A DNA stretch of 64,000 nucleotides from Ruminococcaceae bacterium BL-6 (GTDB lineage: Bacteria; Bacillota; Clostridia; Oscillospirales; Acutalibacteraceae). The stretch spans positions 1,674,001 to 1,738,000 of the forward strand of contig LR778135.1 of assembly GCA_902810075.1 (NCBI GenBank). Reading direction: 5' to 3'. The stretch's first letter is position 1. Each line of letters begins with the position of its first letter. The position numbers and the translations under genes were made by a program. Under the pieces are notes generated by a model. It made no database searches. It was given only the letters and a program-made list of their open reading frames with translations, and was not told where the DNA came from. Of the stretch, positions 1-7,586 are shown piece by piece.

Positions 1-1
1 T

Positions 2-628
2 ATGCCGACGATCGTTCTCGACGCCGGCCACGGCGGCGAGGATGGCGGCGCGGTCAGCAAATCCGGCGTCGTGGAAAAAAATATCAACCTTGCGATCAGC
101 CTCGATCTGCAGAAGATGCTTCAGCTCGCCGGGTTCCCGGTCGTCATGATCCGGGAAAGCGACGTTTCCGTGGGCGACAACACCCTGGACACGGTGAAGG
201 CGAGAAAAACCTCGGATCTGCACAACCGGCTGAAGATCATCGAAGAACAGGGCGACTGCATCTTCATCAGCATCCATCAGAACCATTTTACCAACAGCAA
301 ATATTACGGCTCCCAGATCTTCTATTCCTCTTCCAATCCGGAAAGCGCGGTCCTTGCCCAGAAGACGCAGGAAACCATATCGGGGCTGCTGCAGCCGGAC
401 AACAAGCGGGAAATCAAGCCCGCCACAAATTCCATTTACCTTCTGTGGAACGCCAAGGTTCCCGCGATGATCGTGGAATGCGGCTTCCTTTCCAACGAGA
501 GCGAAACGAAAAAGCTGAGCCAGCCGGATTACCAAAAACAGATGGCGTTCGCCATCTGCCAGGGATTCCTCCGCTACTGGAACTCCGGTACCGATCCTTC
601 GCCTGTTCCGGCCGAAAGCGGAATATAA
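2..628 (+). CDS. cwlD: N-acetylmuramoyl-L-alanine amidase CwlD (5' end probably cut by the window)
   Basis: Amidase_3-family cell-wall hydrolase. It cleaves the lactyl-peptide bond of muramic acid; CwlD is needed for muramic-delta-lactam formation in spore cortex. The zinc-binding and catalytic residues are visible: H10 in DAGHGG, E25, H92 in SIHQNH and E159 in VECGFLSN. The readable part has 208 residues and begins directly at the catalytic domain, whereas family members have an N-terminal membrane anchor, so the true start probably lies upstream of base 1. radA follows 85 bp later on the same strand. Family call is firm. The CwlD subtype rests on length and the spore-forming context. Confidence 0.85.
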   Translation: MPTIVLDAGHGGEDGGAVSKSGVVEKNINLAISLDLQKMLQLAGFPVVMIRESDVSVGDNTLDTVKARKTSDLHNRLKIIEEQGDCIFISIHQNHFTNSKYYGSQIFYSSSNPESAVLAQKTQETISGLLQPDNKREIKPATNSIYLLWNAKVPAMIVECGFLSNESETKKLSQPDYQKQMAFAICQGFLRYWNSGTDPSPVPAESGI

Positions 629-713
629 ATAGGAATTGCAGTCTTTCTTCGGGAGGGTTATAATAGTGTCTGACGGATCATAAGCAAGTTCTATCAGAAC
701 GGGACGTGAAAAA

Positions 714-2084
714 ATGGCATCAAAAAGCAAAACCGTGTTCGTCTGCTCCCAATGCGGATTCGAATCCGCCAAATGGTACGGCAGATGTCCCTCGTGCGGG
801 GAATGGAACTGCATGAACGAGGAAGTGCGCGAGCCGGCCGCAAAGACCTCTTCCGCGCATTACCCCCGCAGCGCGTCATCCGTTCCGGTCGCCATCAACG
901 AAATCGACACCACGGACGAACAGCGTTATCATACGGGCCTTTCGGAACTCGACAGGGTGCTCGGCGGCGGAATCGTCCGCGGCTCCCTCGTCCTGATCAG
1001 CGGGGACCCCGGAATCGGAAAATCGACGATTCTGCTTCAGATCTGTGAGTATCTTGGAAAAACGCTTCAGATTCTGTATGTATCGGGGGAAGAATCCAGG
1101 CGGCAGATCAAGCTGAGGGCTTCCCGGCTTGGCGTGAACAGCGGAAACCTTTATATCCTGACCGAAACCGATATTCAGTTCATCACCGAGCAGATTCGCG
1201 AAACGAAGCCGGATCTGGTGATGATCGACTCGATTCAGACCATGAACCACACCGACCTGAATTCTTCCCCGGGCAGCGTCACGCAGGTCAGGGAGTGCAC
1301 CAACACGGTGATGCGGACCGCAAAAGCGCTGGATATCCCGATTTTGATCGTCGGCCATGTCAATAAGGACGGCGCGGTGGCCGGGCCGAAGGTGCTGGAG
1401 CATATCGTCGACGCGGTGCTCTATTTTGAAGGGGACCGGCAGATGTCCTATCGGATTCTGCGGGCCGTGAAAAACCGATACGGCTCCACCAACGAAATCG
1501 GCGTGTTCGACATGGGAGAAAGCGGCCTGACGCAGGTGGACAATCCCTCTCTGGCGCTTTTATCGGGCCGCCCGAAAAATGTATCGGGGACGTGCGTGAC
1601 CTGCGTGATGGAGGGCACAAGGCCCATTCTGGCAGAGGTGCAGGGGCTTGCCACAACCACGGGCTTCGGAACCCCGCGAAGAATGTCCACCGGCTTCGAC
1701 TACAACCGGATGTCCCTGATCCTTGCGGTGCTGGAAAAACGCGCCGGCTACTATTTTTCCAATCTGGATGCCTATGTCAACATTGTGGGCGGTCTGAAGC
1801 TGGACGAGCCCGCCGCGGATCTCGCCGTGGCCATATCGCTGATTTCCAGCCTGAAGGACGTCCCGGTCGGCGAAAAAGCCATCGTGTTCGGGGAAATAGG
1901 GCTGACCGGGGAGCTTCGCTCTGTTTCTCACATCAATGCCAGAATTTCGGAAGCACAGCATCTTGGGTTTCAAAAATGTATTCTGCCGTATTACAGCCTG
2001 AAACAGGTCAATTCTAATTTTGACGCGATCGACCTGATCGGCGTCAGGAACATCAGGGAAGCCTTTGAGGCGGCGGTTGGCTGA
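714..2084 (+). CDS. radA: DNA repair protein RadA
   Basis: RadA/Sms, a RecA-like ATPase that drives branch migration in recombination. Domains in order: an N-terminal zinc finger with C11, C14, C25 and C28; a RecA-type core with Walker A GDPGIGKST at about 97-105; the RadA-specific KNRYGS motif near residue 255; and a C-terminal Lon-protease-like domain. At 456 residues it is normal length. The start follows a GGGACGTG ribosome-binding stretch. The last 32 bp overlap the convergent small gene on the minus strand. Confidence 0.95.
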   Translation: MASKSKTVFVCSQCGFESAKWYGRCPSCGEWNCMNEEVREPAAKTSSAHYPRSASSVPVAINEIDTTDEQRYHTGLSELDRVLGGGIVRGSLVLISGDPGIGKSTILLQICEYLGKTLQILYVSGEESRRQIKLRASRLGVNSGNLYILTETDIQFITEQIRETKPDLVMIDSIQTMNHTDLNSSPGSVTQVRECTNTVMRTAKALDIPILIVGHVNKDGAVAGPKVLEHIVDAVLYFEGDRQMSYRILRAVKNRYGSTNEIGVFDMGESGLTQVDNPSLALLSGRPKNVSGTCVTCVMEGTRPILAEVQGLATTTGFGTPRRMSTGFDYNRMSLILAVLEKRAGYYFSNLDAYVNIVGGLKLDEPAADLAVAISLISSLKDVPVGEKAIVFGEIGLTGELRSVSHINARISEAQHLGFQKCILPYYSLKQVNSNFDAIDLIGVRNIREAFEAAVG

Positions 2085-2247
2085 CCGCTTTTCCGGAAGG
2101 ACGCCTTGCCTGGCCCTTTTTTTCCGAAACGCGGAGCTGATGGACGCATCCCTGCCCCGTGTAATTGGTGATCACCGCGGGCGTCTCCAAAGAGCAGTAG
2201 CCGTCGCGCTGGTAAACGCAGTCTTCGTCGCATTGAATTAAATTCAT
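2053..2247 (-). CDS. Small cysteine-rich protein of unknown function
   Basis: A 64-residue protein whose first half is cysteine-rich (C6, C10, C18, C34), suggesting metal binding, and whose basic, proline-rich tail overlaps the end of radA. It has a good ribosome-binding site (GGGGTGAG, 4 bp before the ATG), which argues that it is real. The N-terminal half recalls the short Cys-rich proteins common in Clostridia that are often misannotated. No function can be assigned. The overlap with radA on the opposite strand is unusual and may mean that the C-terminal 20 residues are a recent extension. Confidence 0.55.
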   Translation of the reverse strand: MNLIQCDEDCVYQRDGYCSLETPAVITNYTGQGCVHQLRVSEKKGQARRPSGKAVSQPPPQRLP

Positions 2248-2368
2248 AAGTTCTCACCCCGAAAATATTTTTTGATAACATCCTGAAATTATTCATGTAA
2301 AACTTCGGGGTTCCGATTAATAATTTCCATTCCCCCATCACAGAATAAGGGTTGACGGGGGGATGAGA

Positions 2369-3403
2369 ATGAAAAAATATGTAATGCTTTTCACCTTTAC
2401 AATTATAAGCGCCATCATGATTATCACAGTGGGAAATTTTTACAAGCAGTCCTTGATTCAGGTGTCGCTTATAAAGGTATCTCCCATTACAGCAGAGAAC
2501 TCCATCAGCTGCAACAACGGCAGGGTGGAGCGGGCCCAGACGAAGAACGTGTACGCCCCCGTGAAAGCCGTGATCAAAGAGGTTTCCGTAAAGCCGGGGG
2601 ATAAGGTGCGGCGCGGCCAGACCCTGATGACCATCCTGCCGGTTCAGGAATCGGATGCTTCGTCCGGGCAGTCCGATCAAACATACCAGGATCTTCTGGA
2701 TTCCTACGAAGGGGCAGCCGGCGGATTTTCTTCGGGGATTCCGTCTTCTCTTTTTCCATCTTCTTCCACCGCGGAAGAACCGTCCGGGGAGACCGAACAG
2801 AAAATCACCTCTCCATCCGACGGGACGGTCACTTCCGTCTTTTTGGGGGAGCAGGAATATGCGGACCCCGGAAAACCGGTGATCGCGATCGCGGTATCGT
2901 CCGAAATCCAGGTGCGCCTTTCCGTGAACGAAACGCAGATCTCCGATATCAAAATCGGGCAGAAGGCCGTGGTTACGGGGGCGGGCTTCAAAAACGCCTA
3001 TACCGGAAAAGTGACTTACATCTCTTCGGAAGCCCAGCAGCTTTATACCTCGACAGGGCAGGAAACCGTCGTGGAAGTGCTGGTGAATATCGAAAATCCC
3101 GGCGCGGATATCAAACCCGGCTTCACCGCAAAAGCAAAGATCATCCTGTCGGAAAGCAGCGATGTTCTCGTCGCCCCCTACGAGGCCGTGAGAGCCGATG
3201 AATCGGGGAGGGAGTACGTTTTTAAGCTGGAAGGGAAAAAGGCGGTGAAAACGCCCGTCGTGACAAAAGAGGAATTCGAAACGGGATTCGAAATCGTCTC
3301 CGGCCTTCGCAAAGGCGATGAAATCGTCGCGAATCCGGATGTCGTTTCGGACGGCGCGTTCGTCATTCCGCAGCGGAATCAAGAGGTGGCCGTCAATGGG
3401 TGA
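2369..3403 (+). CDS. HlyD/MacA-family membrane-fusion (adaptor) protein
   Basis: Extracellular adaptor subunit of a MacAB/YknXYZ-like ABC transporter. An N-terminal membrane anchor (about residues 5-22) is followed by a biotinyl-lipoyl-like half motif (APVKAVIKEVSVKPGDKVRRG), a short serine-rich insertion instead of a long coiled-coil hairpin, the second lipoyl half and a beta-barrel domain. The ATG at 2369 is preferred over 2363 because GGGGGG lies 6 bp before it. It overlaps the permease gene by 8 bp, so the two are cotranslated. No ATPase gene is present nearby, whereas yknX and yknZ are normally separated by yknY. Confidence 0.85.
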   Translation: MKKYVMLFTFTIISAIMIITVGNFYKQSLIQVSLIKVSPITAENSISCNNGRVERAQTKNVYAPVKAVIKEVSVKPGDKVRRGQTLMTILPVQESDASSGQSDQTYQDLLDSYEGAAGGFSSGIPSSLFPSSSTAEEPSGETEQKITSPSDGTVTSVFLGEQEYADPGKPVIAIAVSSEIQVRLSVNETQISDIKIGQKAVVTGAGFKNAYTGKVTYISSEAQQLYTSTGQETVVEVLVNIENPGADIKPGFTAKAKIILSESSDVLVAPYEAVRADESGREYVFKLEGKKAVKTPVVTKEEFETGFEIVSGLRKGDEIVANPDVVSDGAFVIPQRNQEVAVNG

Positions 3404-4583
3404 TCTTTTCCGTTCCGCTTTTAAAAACCTGGGCAGAAAAAGGGTTCGGACCTCCCTGACGATGCTGGGCATCTCCATCGGCGTCGCTTCCGTCATCCTC
3501 ATCGGCAACATCAGCCAGTGCGGGACGGATGCCCTGACCACCGAAATGGACAGCCTGGGCCTGAGCGGGCTTTCCATCAGCGCGGCGCCCGGCAATACCG
3601 GCGTTCTGCTGTCCGGGACGGATCTGGACCTGGTGCGCAGATCGTCGAGCGTCGAACAGGCAATGCCGCTGATGATGCAGACGACGGATATGAAAACAAA
3701 GCGCGTCAGCAGCAAGGCTCTTCTTTGGGGGATCGACTCGGACGCCAGCCGTATCATTTCATTGAACGTGCTGTTCGGGCGCTCCATCAGCAGCATGGAT
3801 GTCAAGTCTTCCTCAAACGTTTGTTTGGTGGATGAAAATTTCTCCAAAAGCGCCTACGGCCGCAGCAATATCATCGGAAAAAACGTGTCCATCCTCTGCG
3901 CGGGGATCCTCGAGGACTTTCAGGTCGTCGGCGTCGTCAAAACCGGCAGCGGGCTCCTTCAGAACCTGATCGGCGACTATATTCCAACCTTTGTCTACAT
4001 CCCTTATACCACGATGCAGGATGCTCTCGGCAAAGACTATTTTGATCAAATCGCCGTAAAGGTAAAGCCGGGGACAAATGTCGACGCCGCAGGCGCCGGT
4101 CTGATCAGCAGCCTGGACCGCAGCAACAGCATTGCAAACGGATTCGTGTCGAACAACCTGGTCAAGCAGAAAGACGGGCTGACCAATATTCTCGGGATGA
4201 TCACGCTGATCCTTTCCGCGGTAGGGGCGATCTCCCTGCTGGTGGCCAGTCTCAGCATCATGACGGTCATGCTGGTCTCCGTGAACGAGCGGACAAGGGA
4301 GATCGGCATCAAAAAATCGATCGGGGCAAGGCGCCGGGATATCCTGTTCGAGTTTTTGCTGGAAGCGCTGCTGATTACCGTGATCGGCTCGGTCATCGGC
4401 GTCGTTGCGGGGTACGGCCTGTCCTTTCTGGGGGCCATTTACCTGCACGTCGCCCTGGGGCTGCGGTGGGATATTATGATTCTCACCGTGGGGTTCGCTT
4501 TGCTGACCGGCATCGTGTTCGGGGTTTATCCAGCGTTCAAGGCTTCCAATTTAAAGCCGGTGGACGCGCTCAGAATGGAATAA
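3396..4583 (+). CDS. MacB/FtsX-type ABC transporter permease
   Basis: Integral membrane subunit of an ABC exporter of the MacB/YknZ type. It has one N-terminal transmembrane segment, a large extracytoplasmic MacB_PCD-like domain (about residues 45-260) and three C-terminal segments forming the FtsX fold, including the NERTREIGIKKSIGARRRD cytoplasmic loop that contacts the nucleotide-binding subunit. Start at 3396: AGAGGTGG precedes it. 395 residues. The ATP-binding partner must be encoded elsewhere. Likely role is export of a peptide or antimicrobial compound, or envelope-stress resistance; the substrate is unknown. Confidence 0.85.
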   Translation: MGDLFRSAFKNLGRKRVRTSLTMLGISIGVASVILIGNISQCGTDALTTEMDSLGLSGLSISAAPGNTGVLLSGTDLDLVRRSSSVEQAMPLMMQTTDMKTKRVSSKALLWGIDSDASRIISLNVLFGRSISSMDVKSSSNVCLVDENFSKSAYGRSNIIGKNVSILCAGILEDFQVVGVVKTGSGLLQNLIGDYIPTFVYIPYTTMQDALGKDYFDQIAVKVKPGTNVDAAGAGLISSLDRSNSIANGFVSNNLVKQKDGLTNILGMITLILSAVGAISLLVASLSIMTVMLVSVNERTREIGIKKSIGARRRDILFEFLLEALLITVIGSVIGVVAGYGLSFLGAIYLHVALGLRWDIMILTVGFALLTGIVFGVYPAFKASNLKPVDALRME

Positions 4584-4600
4584 AGGGGAGAAAAATCTCT

Positions 4601-5356
4601 ATGGCGGAACGGTTTCTGGAAATTCCGAACCTGCCTTCGGGGGAGGTGACGCTGGCCGCCGTGTCCTGCGCGCATCCGCAGATCATCCGCGAGCTGGAAC
4701 GGCTGGGTATCGAGGTCGTCCCGGTCTTCGCCTGTGAAGACCTCCCGCAGCCGGTCCGGACTCATGCGGACATGATCTGCCTCCATCTGGGCGGTTCGGA
4801 CATGATCGTTGCCCGTCGGAAAAAAGATCTTGTCGAAGCATTGAAAAGGAACGGTTTCCACATCGTGGAAACTCAAAGAACGCTTGGCGGAACTTACCCG
4901 CAGGATTGCCTGTTGAACGCCGTTCTCCTTAAAAAACGTTTGTTCGCAAGAATAGACGGATTGGACCCGGAGCTGATTTCGGCGTGCCGGACAAAAGGAC
5001 TGGAAATCACGAATGTCCGCCAGGGCTACGCGAAATGCTCTACAGTAGTAATCGGCGGCAACGAATGGATCACAGCCGATCCGGCAATCGCGCGGGCCGC
5101 GCGGTCGGCCGGCGTCAATGTCCTGCAAATCCGGCCCGGACATATCGAATTAGCTGGATACGGCTACGGATTTATCGGCGGATGTTGTGGCTGTATTTCC
5201 AAAGACGCTGTCGCGTTTACGGGAAAACTGGATTCGCATCCGGATGGCTGCGCCATCCGTTCGTTTCTGGAGCGGATAGGGAAAAGAGCCATGGAGCTTT
5301 CGGGCGGGCCGCTGATCGATGTCGGCGGAATTCTGCCGCTGAAAGAAAAAGATTGA
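4601..5356 (+). CDS. Pentein/GME-fold-like protein (DUF6873-like), function unknown
   Basis: A 251-residue soluble protein. The repeating pattern of short strands and glycines, with TVVIGGNEWITADPAIARAA followed by a GHIELAGYGYGFIGGCCG stretch, resembles the guanidino-modifying-enzyme (pentein) fold of small uncharacterised Clostridia proteins (DUF6873 from memory, not verified). A CxxC-like GGCCGC cluster lies near residue 197. Start at 4601 has AAAGGGGAG upstream. The stop codon is only 24 bp before the left arm of the dif-like site, and a consensus promoter for what lies beyond overlaps its last codons. Enzymatic activity is not predictable from sequence alone. Confidence 0.6.
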   Translation: MAERFLEIPNLPSGEVTLAAVSCAHPQIIRELERLGIEVVPVFACEDLPQPVRTHADMICLHLGGSDMIVARRKKDLVEALKRNGFHIVETQRTLGGTYPQDCLLNAVLLKKRLFARIDGLDPELISACRTKGLEITNVRQGYAKCSTVVIGGNEWITADPAIARAARSAGVNVLQIRPGHIELAGYGYGFIGGCCGCISKDAVAFTGKLDSHPDGCAIRSFLERIGKRAMELSGGPLIDVGGILPLKEKD

Positions 5357-5381
5357 CAGGAGCCTTTTTTTAATATATAAT
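5353..5381 (+). promoter_or_regulatory. Consensus sigma-A promoter abutting the dif-like site (predicted native xer promoter)
   Basis: TTGACA at 5353-5358, 17-bp spacer, TATAAT at 5376-5381: a perfect match to the housekeeping consensus. The -10 overlaps the first two bases of the left Xer arm (5380-5390), so transcription would start inside the site. With the inserted elements removed, the next gene downstream is the Xer recombinase now at 21103. Today the promoter reads into the prophage terminator at 5425-5457. Promoter call is from sequence; its original target is inference. Confidence 0.75.
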
Positions 5382-5407
5382 TATACAAAATAAATATTGG
5401 AATTATC
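5380..5407 (+). other. attL: left junction of the prophage array in the dif-like site
   Basis: Left arm ATTATACAAAA (5380-5390, chromosomal), centre TAAATA (5391-5396), then the phage-type right arm TTGGAATTATC (5397-5407). The same left arm recurs at 11015 and 16650 and the same phage right arm at 11032, which defines the element ends. The spacing fits 11-6-11 XerCD sites. Confidence 0.8.
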
Positions 5408-5457
5408 GGTGTGCCGATAAATGGAAAGCCTTCTGAGAGCATCAGAGGGCTTTTTTT
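5403..5457 (+). terminator. Hairpin plus intrinsic terminator just inside the phage left end
   Basis: A small hairpin (TTATCGG 5403-5409, loop TGTG, CCGATAA 5414-5420) is followed by a 12-bp stem (5425-5436 with 5442-5453, one G-T wobble, loop GAGCA) running into seven T at 5451-5457. It would stop transcripts coming from the chromosomal promoter at 5353, or in tandem or circular forms from the phage promoter at 10988. Confidence 0.85.
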
Positions 5458-5799
5458 GCGCCCGGAAGGGGAAAACCTCCTTATTCAGCAAAACGCGGCA
5501 GACGCGCAATAAATGAAAGCTGTGGTTGCTGGTGATCCGCGCGCGTGCGGGAGAACCTGCACCTGTGGATACATGGCTTATATGCGCCCGCCGCGCCAGC
5601 GCGCGGGCGTTCGCATTCGCCGCACGATTTCGGTGGGGAAGGCGCCGTTTTCGGCGCCGGGGACCCGCCGAAAACGCTCTCCGAAAGCGCAACACCCCCG
5701 CACTGTAGCACGGGGGTAATAAACTCCATGGAAAATGCTTGTCGTTCTTAGAACCATGCGGGTTTGCGGCATTTAAAAAAATTTAGAAAACGCATGTTT
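5458..5799. other. Phage intergenic region, GC-rich hairpin cluster (candidate origin/packaging region)
   Basis: No credible gene here: the open frames are by-products of high GC. Visible hairpins: CGCCCGC.. pairing with ..CGGGCG at 5585-5609; GGCGCCG/CGGCGCC with a TTTT loop at 5641-5658; ACCCCCG/CGGGGGT at 5694-5717. Filamentous phages keep their replication origins and packaging signal in such a hairpin-rich intergenic region, so this is the best candidate. The Rep nick site cannot be identified by eye. Confidence 0.6.
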
Positions 5800-5952
5800 T
5801 TATTGTTCTTTTATTCTAAGATATTCTTTTAGCATAAAACGGACTTGGCTTGAAAAGTCACGTTCACTTTCATTTGCAAGTTTTTGTATTTTGTCAGCTA
5901 TGTCGCTTTCGATTCTTATTGTTTTTACTCTTATTTCTTTTTCATCAGGCAC
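5800..5952 (-). CDS. Arc/CopG-like ribbon-helix-helix repressor (50 aa)
   Basis: A tiny divergent gene. Starting at GTG 5952 (GGAG 10 bp upstream) it reads 50 residues: an N-terminal strand EIRVKTIRI, helix A IADKIQKLANESERD and helix B SSQVRFMLKEYLRIKEQ, the classical ribbon-helix-helix layout. A start three codons upstream (5961) is possible but sits too close to the GGAG. It lies opposite the structural genes, next to a promoter with an inverted repeat (6013-6048), so it most likely represses the phage early/structural promoter and maintains lysogeny. Function is inferred from fold and position. Confidence 0.8.
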   Translation of the reverse strand: MPDEKEIRVKTIRIESDIADKIQKLANESERDFSSQVRFMLKEYLRIKEQ

Positions 5953-6012
5953 TTTTTTCACACTCCATTCTTTAAGAATGTATCATATTTAATAATATTT
6001 TTCAATATCCTA

Positions 6013-6048
6013 TTGACTTCTATTAGAATATGTTGTATTCTCTAATAG
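6013..6048 (+). promoter_or_regulatory. Phage main promoter with overlapping inverted-repeat operator
   Basis: TTGACT (6013-6018), 17-bp spacer, TATTCT (6036-6041). An inverted repeat CTATTAGA (6020-6027) / TCTAATAG (6041-6048) brackets the -10, the right place for a repressor to occlude polymerase. The divergent RHH gene product is the obvious candidate ligand. The first downstream gene starts at 6145. Confidence 0.75.
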
Positions 6049-6144
6049 ATGATAAAAGAATATTAAATATTTTTTAATCATCTTTCCCTTTAGAGGGCAA
6101 GTTATTCTTTTTGGGTTATGTTTTTTGGAAGGAGGTGAGAGGAT

Positions 6145-6363
6145 TTGGAAGGAGCTACTTTAATCGGTTATAAAGAGATTACCAGTAAAAAGGGCGTATT
6201 TACAATTGCGTATCTTGTTTTTACGCCTGATGAGGGTTTGGGGCAGGCTTGCAAGGATGTTTTCTTGACTGGTCACCCCCTCACCGAAGAAATGATCGGT
6301 CAGGCGGTGCGTGTAAGCATCAACCTTGAAAACGGTCGTGTTACCGCTATTCATGCGGCTTGA
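6145..6363 (+). CDS. Small beta-rich protein, probable ssDNA-binding protein (gpV-like)
   Basis: 72 residues beginning with TTG, preceded by a very strong ribosome-binding site (AAGGAGGTGA, 6 bp spacing), implying high expression. The sequence is mostly predicted beta strand (ATLIGYKEI, GVFTIAYLVFTP, AVRVSINL, GRVTAIHAA), compatible with an OB fold. In filamentous phages the first, abundantly translated gene ahead of the coat genes is the ssDNA-binding protein that coats the viral strand before export. No signature motif is visible, so the call rests on fold pattern and position. Confidence 0.6.
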   Translation: MEGATLIGYKEITSKKGVFTIAYLVFTPDEGLGQACKDVFLTGHPLTEEMIGQAVRVSINLENGRVTAIHAA

Positions 6364-6378
6364 TGGAGGTAAGGGACT

Positions 6379-6492
6379 ATGACGCCGGAGGATATCCAAA
6401 ATTTCTATGATATTGCTCATGTCGTTGTAGTCTGTCTCGGCTTTTTGTCCGGTCTTTCTCTCGCTCAAGCGTTTTCATTTTGGAAGTGGTGA
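6379..6492 (+). CDS. Tiny membrane protein (37 aa), phage minor coat candidate
   Basis: 37 residues: a short polar N-terminus (MTPEDIQNFYDIA), one transmembrane helix (HVVVVCLGFLSGLSLAQAF) and FWKW at the end. GGAGG lies upstream. Size, hydrophobicity and position just before the major coat gene match the gpVII/gpIX-type tip proteins of filamentous phages. It is too short for routine ORF calling. The specific assignment is inference. Confidence 0.6.
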   Translation: MTPEDIQNFYDIAHVVVVCLGFLSGLSLAQAFSFWKW

Positions 6493-6497
6493 CTTTT

Positions 6498-6617
6498 ATG
6501 TTATCAGATTATTTCCGTTCTTTTGCGCTAGGAATCTGCGGCGGGTTTTCTTTATATGTTGTTTTCTCGCTGTTAGGTTATGGCATATTTCAATCAATAA
6601 AGTTTTTAAAACATTGA
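6498..6617 (+). CDS. Tiny membrane protein (39 aa), phage minor coat candidate
   Basis: 39 residues: MLSDYFRSFA, then a hydrophobic helix (LGICGGFSLYVVFSLLGYGIF) and a basic tail (QSIKFLKH). It starts 5 bp after the preceding gene. The layout (one transmembrane helix, positive C-terminus) fits a second gpVII/gpIX-like protein that inserts in the membrane before assembly. Confidence 0.58.
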   Translation: MLSDYFRSFALGICGGFSLYVVFSLLGYGIFQSIKFLKH

Positions 6618-6635
6618 TGGAAAGGAGGGCCTTTT

Positions 6636-6833
6636 ATGTTTGCTGTTGGGCTTCAGCTTTTGGAAGGGGAACCGGCGTCTGCTGTTTCTGCTGCGTTTGG
6701 TACGGCTCTTTCCACGATCCAGTCTGATGTCATGGGTATGATTGCCCAGGCTGTGCCTTATGGTTTGGCTATCATGGGCGCGATGCTTGTTGTCACCATC
6801 GGCGTTAAGGCGTTCAAGCGTTTTTCCAAATGA
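6636..6833 (+). CDS. Inovirus major coat protein (gpVIII-like)
   Basis: 65 residues with the standard major-coat design: an amphipathic, Ala-rich N-terminal half (PASAVSAAFGTALSTIQSDVMGMIAQ), a transmembrane helix (AVPYGLAIMGAMLVVTIGVKAF) and a basic C-terminus KRFSK that would contact the packaged DNA. No classical cleavable signal peptide is evident, so the first 12 residues may be a leader or the protein may insert uncleaved. AAAGGAGG precedes the start. An intrinsic terminator follows directly, a common way to keep coat mRNA more abundant than distal genes. Confidence 0.88.
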   Translation: MFAVGLQLLEGEPASAVSAAFGTALSTIQSDVMGMIAQAVPYGLAIMGAMLVVTIGVKAFKRFSK

Positions 6834-6845
6834 TTCCGGCAGAAT

Positions 6846-6867
6846 GGCGGGTGGGAGTGTTCCCGCC
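6846..6867 (+). terminator. Hairpin after the major coat gene (partial terminator)
   Basis: GGCGGG (6846-6851) pairs with CCCGCC (6862-6867), followed by a T-rich run (TTATTTCTTT). Such a leaky terminator after the coat gene is a known feature of filamentous phages and would set the coat-to-Zot ratio. Confidence 0.7.
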
Positions 6868-6896
6868 CGCTTATTTCTTTCTAGGGGGTGTTTTTT

Positions 6897-7586
6897 GTGG
6901 CCATTGATCTTTATTCTGGGGTTCCCGGCTCCGGGAAGTCTCTGATTGTTACTTATCGTGCAATTGATTCATTGTTGTCTCATAAGAATGTTATTTCTAA
7001 TTTTCCTATGGATATGTCTTATTTTAAGCGTCGGCGACATGGAAAGTTTTTTTATATTCCCACGGAAAAGATTACGGTAAAGTTTCTTGTTGCTTTCGCA
7101 AAGGCCAATCATGATCGTTCCGGTCATCAGGCCAAGAAAGCGCAAACGATAGTTTTGATTGATGAAGCGGAGATCAAATTTAATAGCCGTCTTTTTGCAT
7201 CTCCTGATCGTATGGAATGGATTTTCTTTTTTGCGAATCATAGACATTTTAACTATGATTTTTGGCTTGCGGCCCAGTCCGATCGAATGCTTGATCGTCA
7301 GATCAGAGATCTGATTCAAACGGAATATAAATGCCGGGCTATTAAGGGTTTTGGTGTTGAAGGGAAAATTATTTCTCTCCTTTTTGGTGGCCTATTTTGT
7401 TCCGTACCTTATGATCATGCTACACATACGAAATTTTTGGTACCTCAATTTTATCGCTTCCACAAACGCAAGGCCAATGTATATGACACCATGTATATGT
7501 TTGATGGCATGGGTAATGTCGGTAAGTTGTCGTCGGGAGGAAAGAAATATGCACTTGATATTAAAAAAGAAGTCTCTACTGGTTAA
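6897..7586 (+). CDS. zot: Zot/gpI-type assembly ATPase
   Basis: Morphogenesis ATPase of filamentous phages (Zot domain), which powers virion extrusion through the membrane. From GTG 6897: Walker A GVPGSGKS at 8-15, Walker B IVLIDEAE with D89 and E90, and a YDFWLAAQS segment typical of the family. 229 residues, with only a weak hydrophobic stretch (IISLLFGGLFCSV near 160). The GTG at 6888 overlaps the GGGGG ribosome-binding sequence, so 6897 is preferred. The last 38 bp overlap the adsorption-protein gene. Confidence 0.9.
   Translation: MAIDLYSGVPGSGKSLIVTYRAIDSLLSHKNVISNFPMDMSYFKRRRHGKFFYIPTEKITVKFLVAFAKANHDRSGHQAKKAQTIVLIDEAEIKFNSRLFASPDRMEWIFFFANHRHFNYDFWLAAQSDRMLDRQIRDLIQTEYKCRAIKGFGVEGKIISLLFGGLFCSVPYDHATHTKFLVPQFYRFHKRKANVYDTMYMFDGMGNVGKLSSGGKKYALDIKKEVSTG

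Noticed and set aside
1991..3847. 618-aa minus-strand ORF across radA end and the adaptor gene
   Set aside because: Antisense shadow of recognised genes on the plus strand.
5481..5772. Overlapping small ORFs in the phage GC-rich intergenic region (and their copy at 11116-11407)
   Set aside because: No ribosome-binding sites; they coincide with strong hairpins and lie in the expected origin/packaging region.
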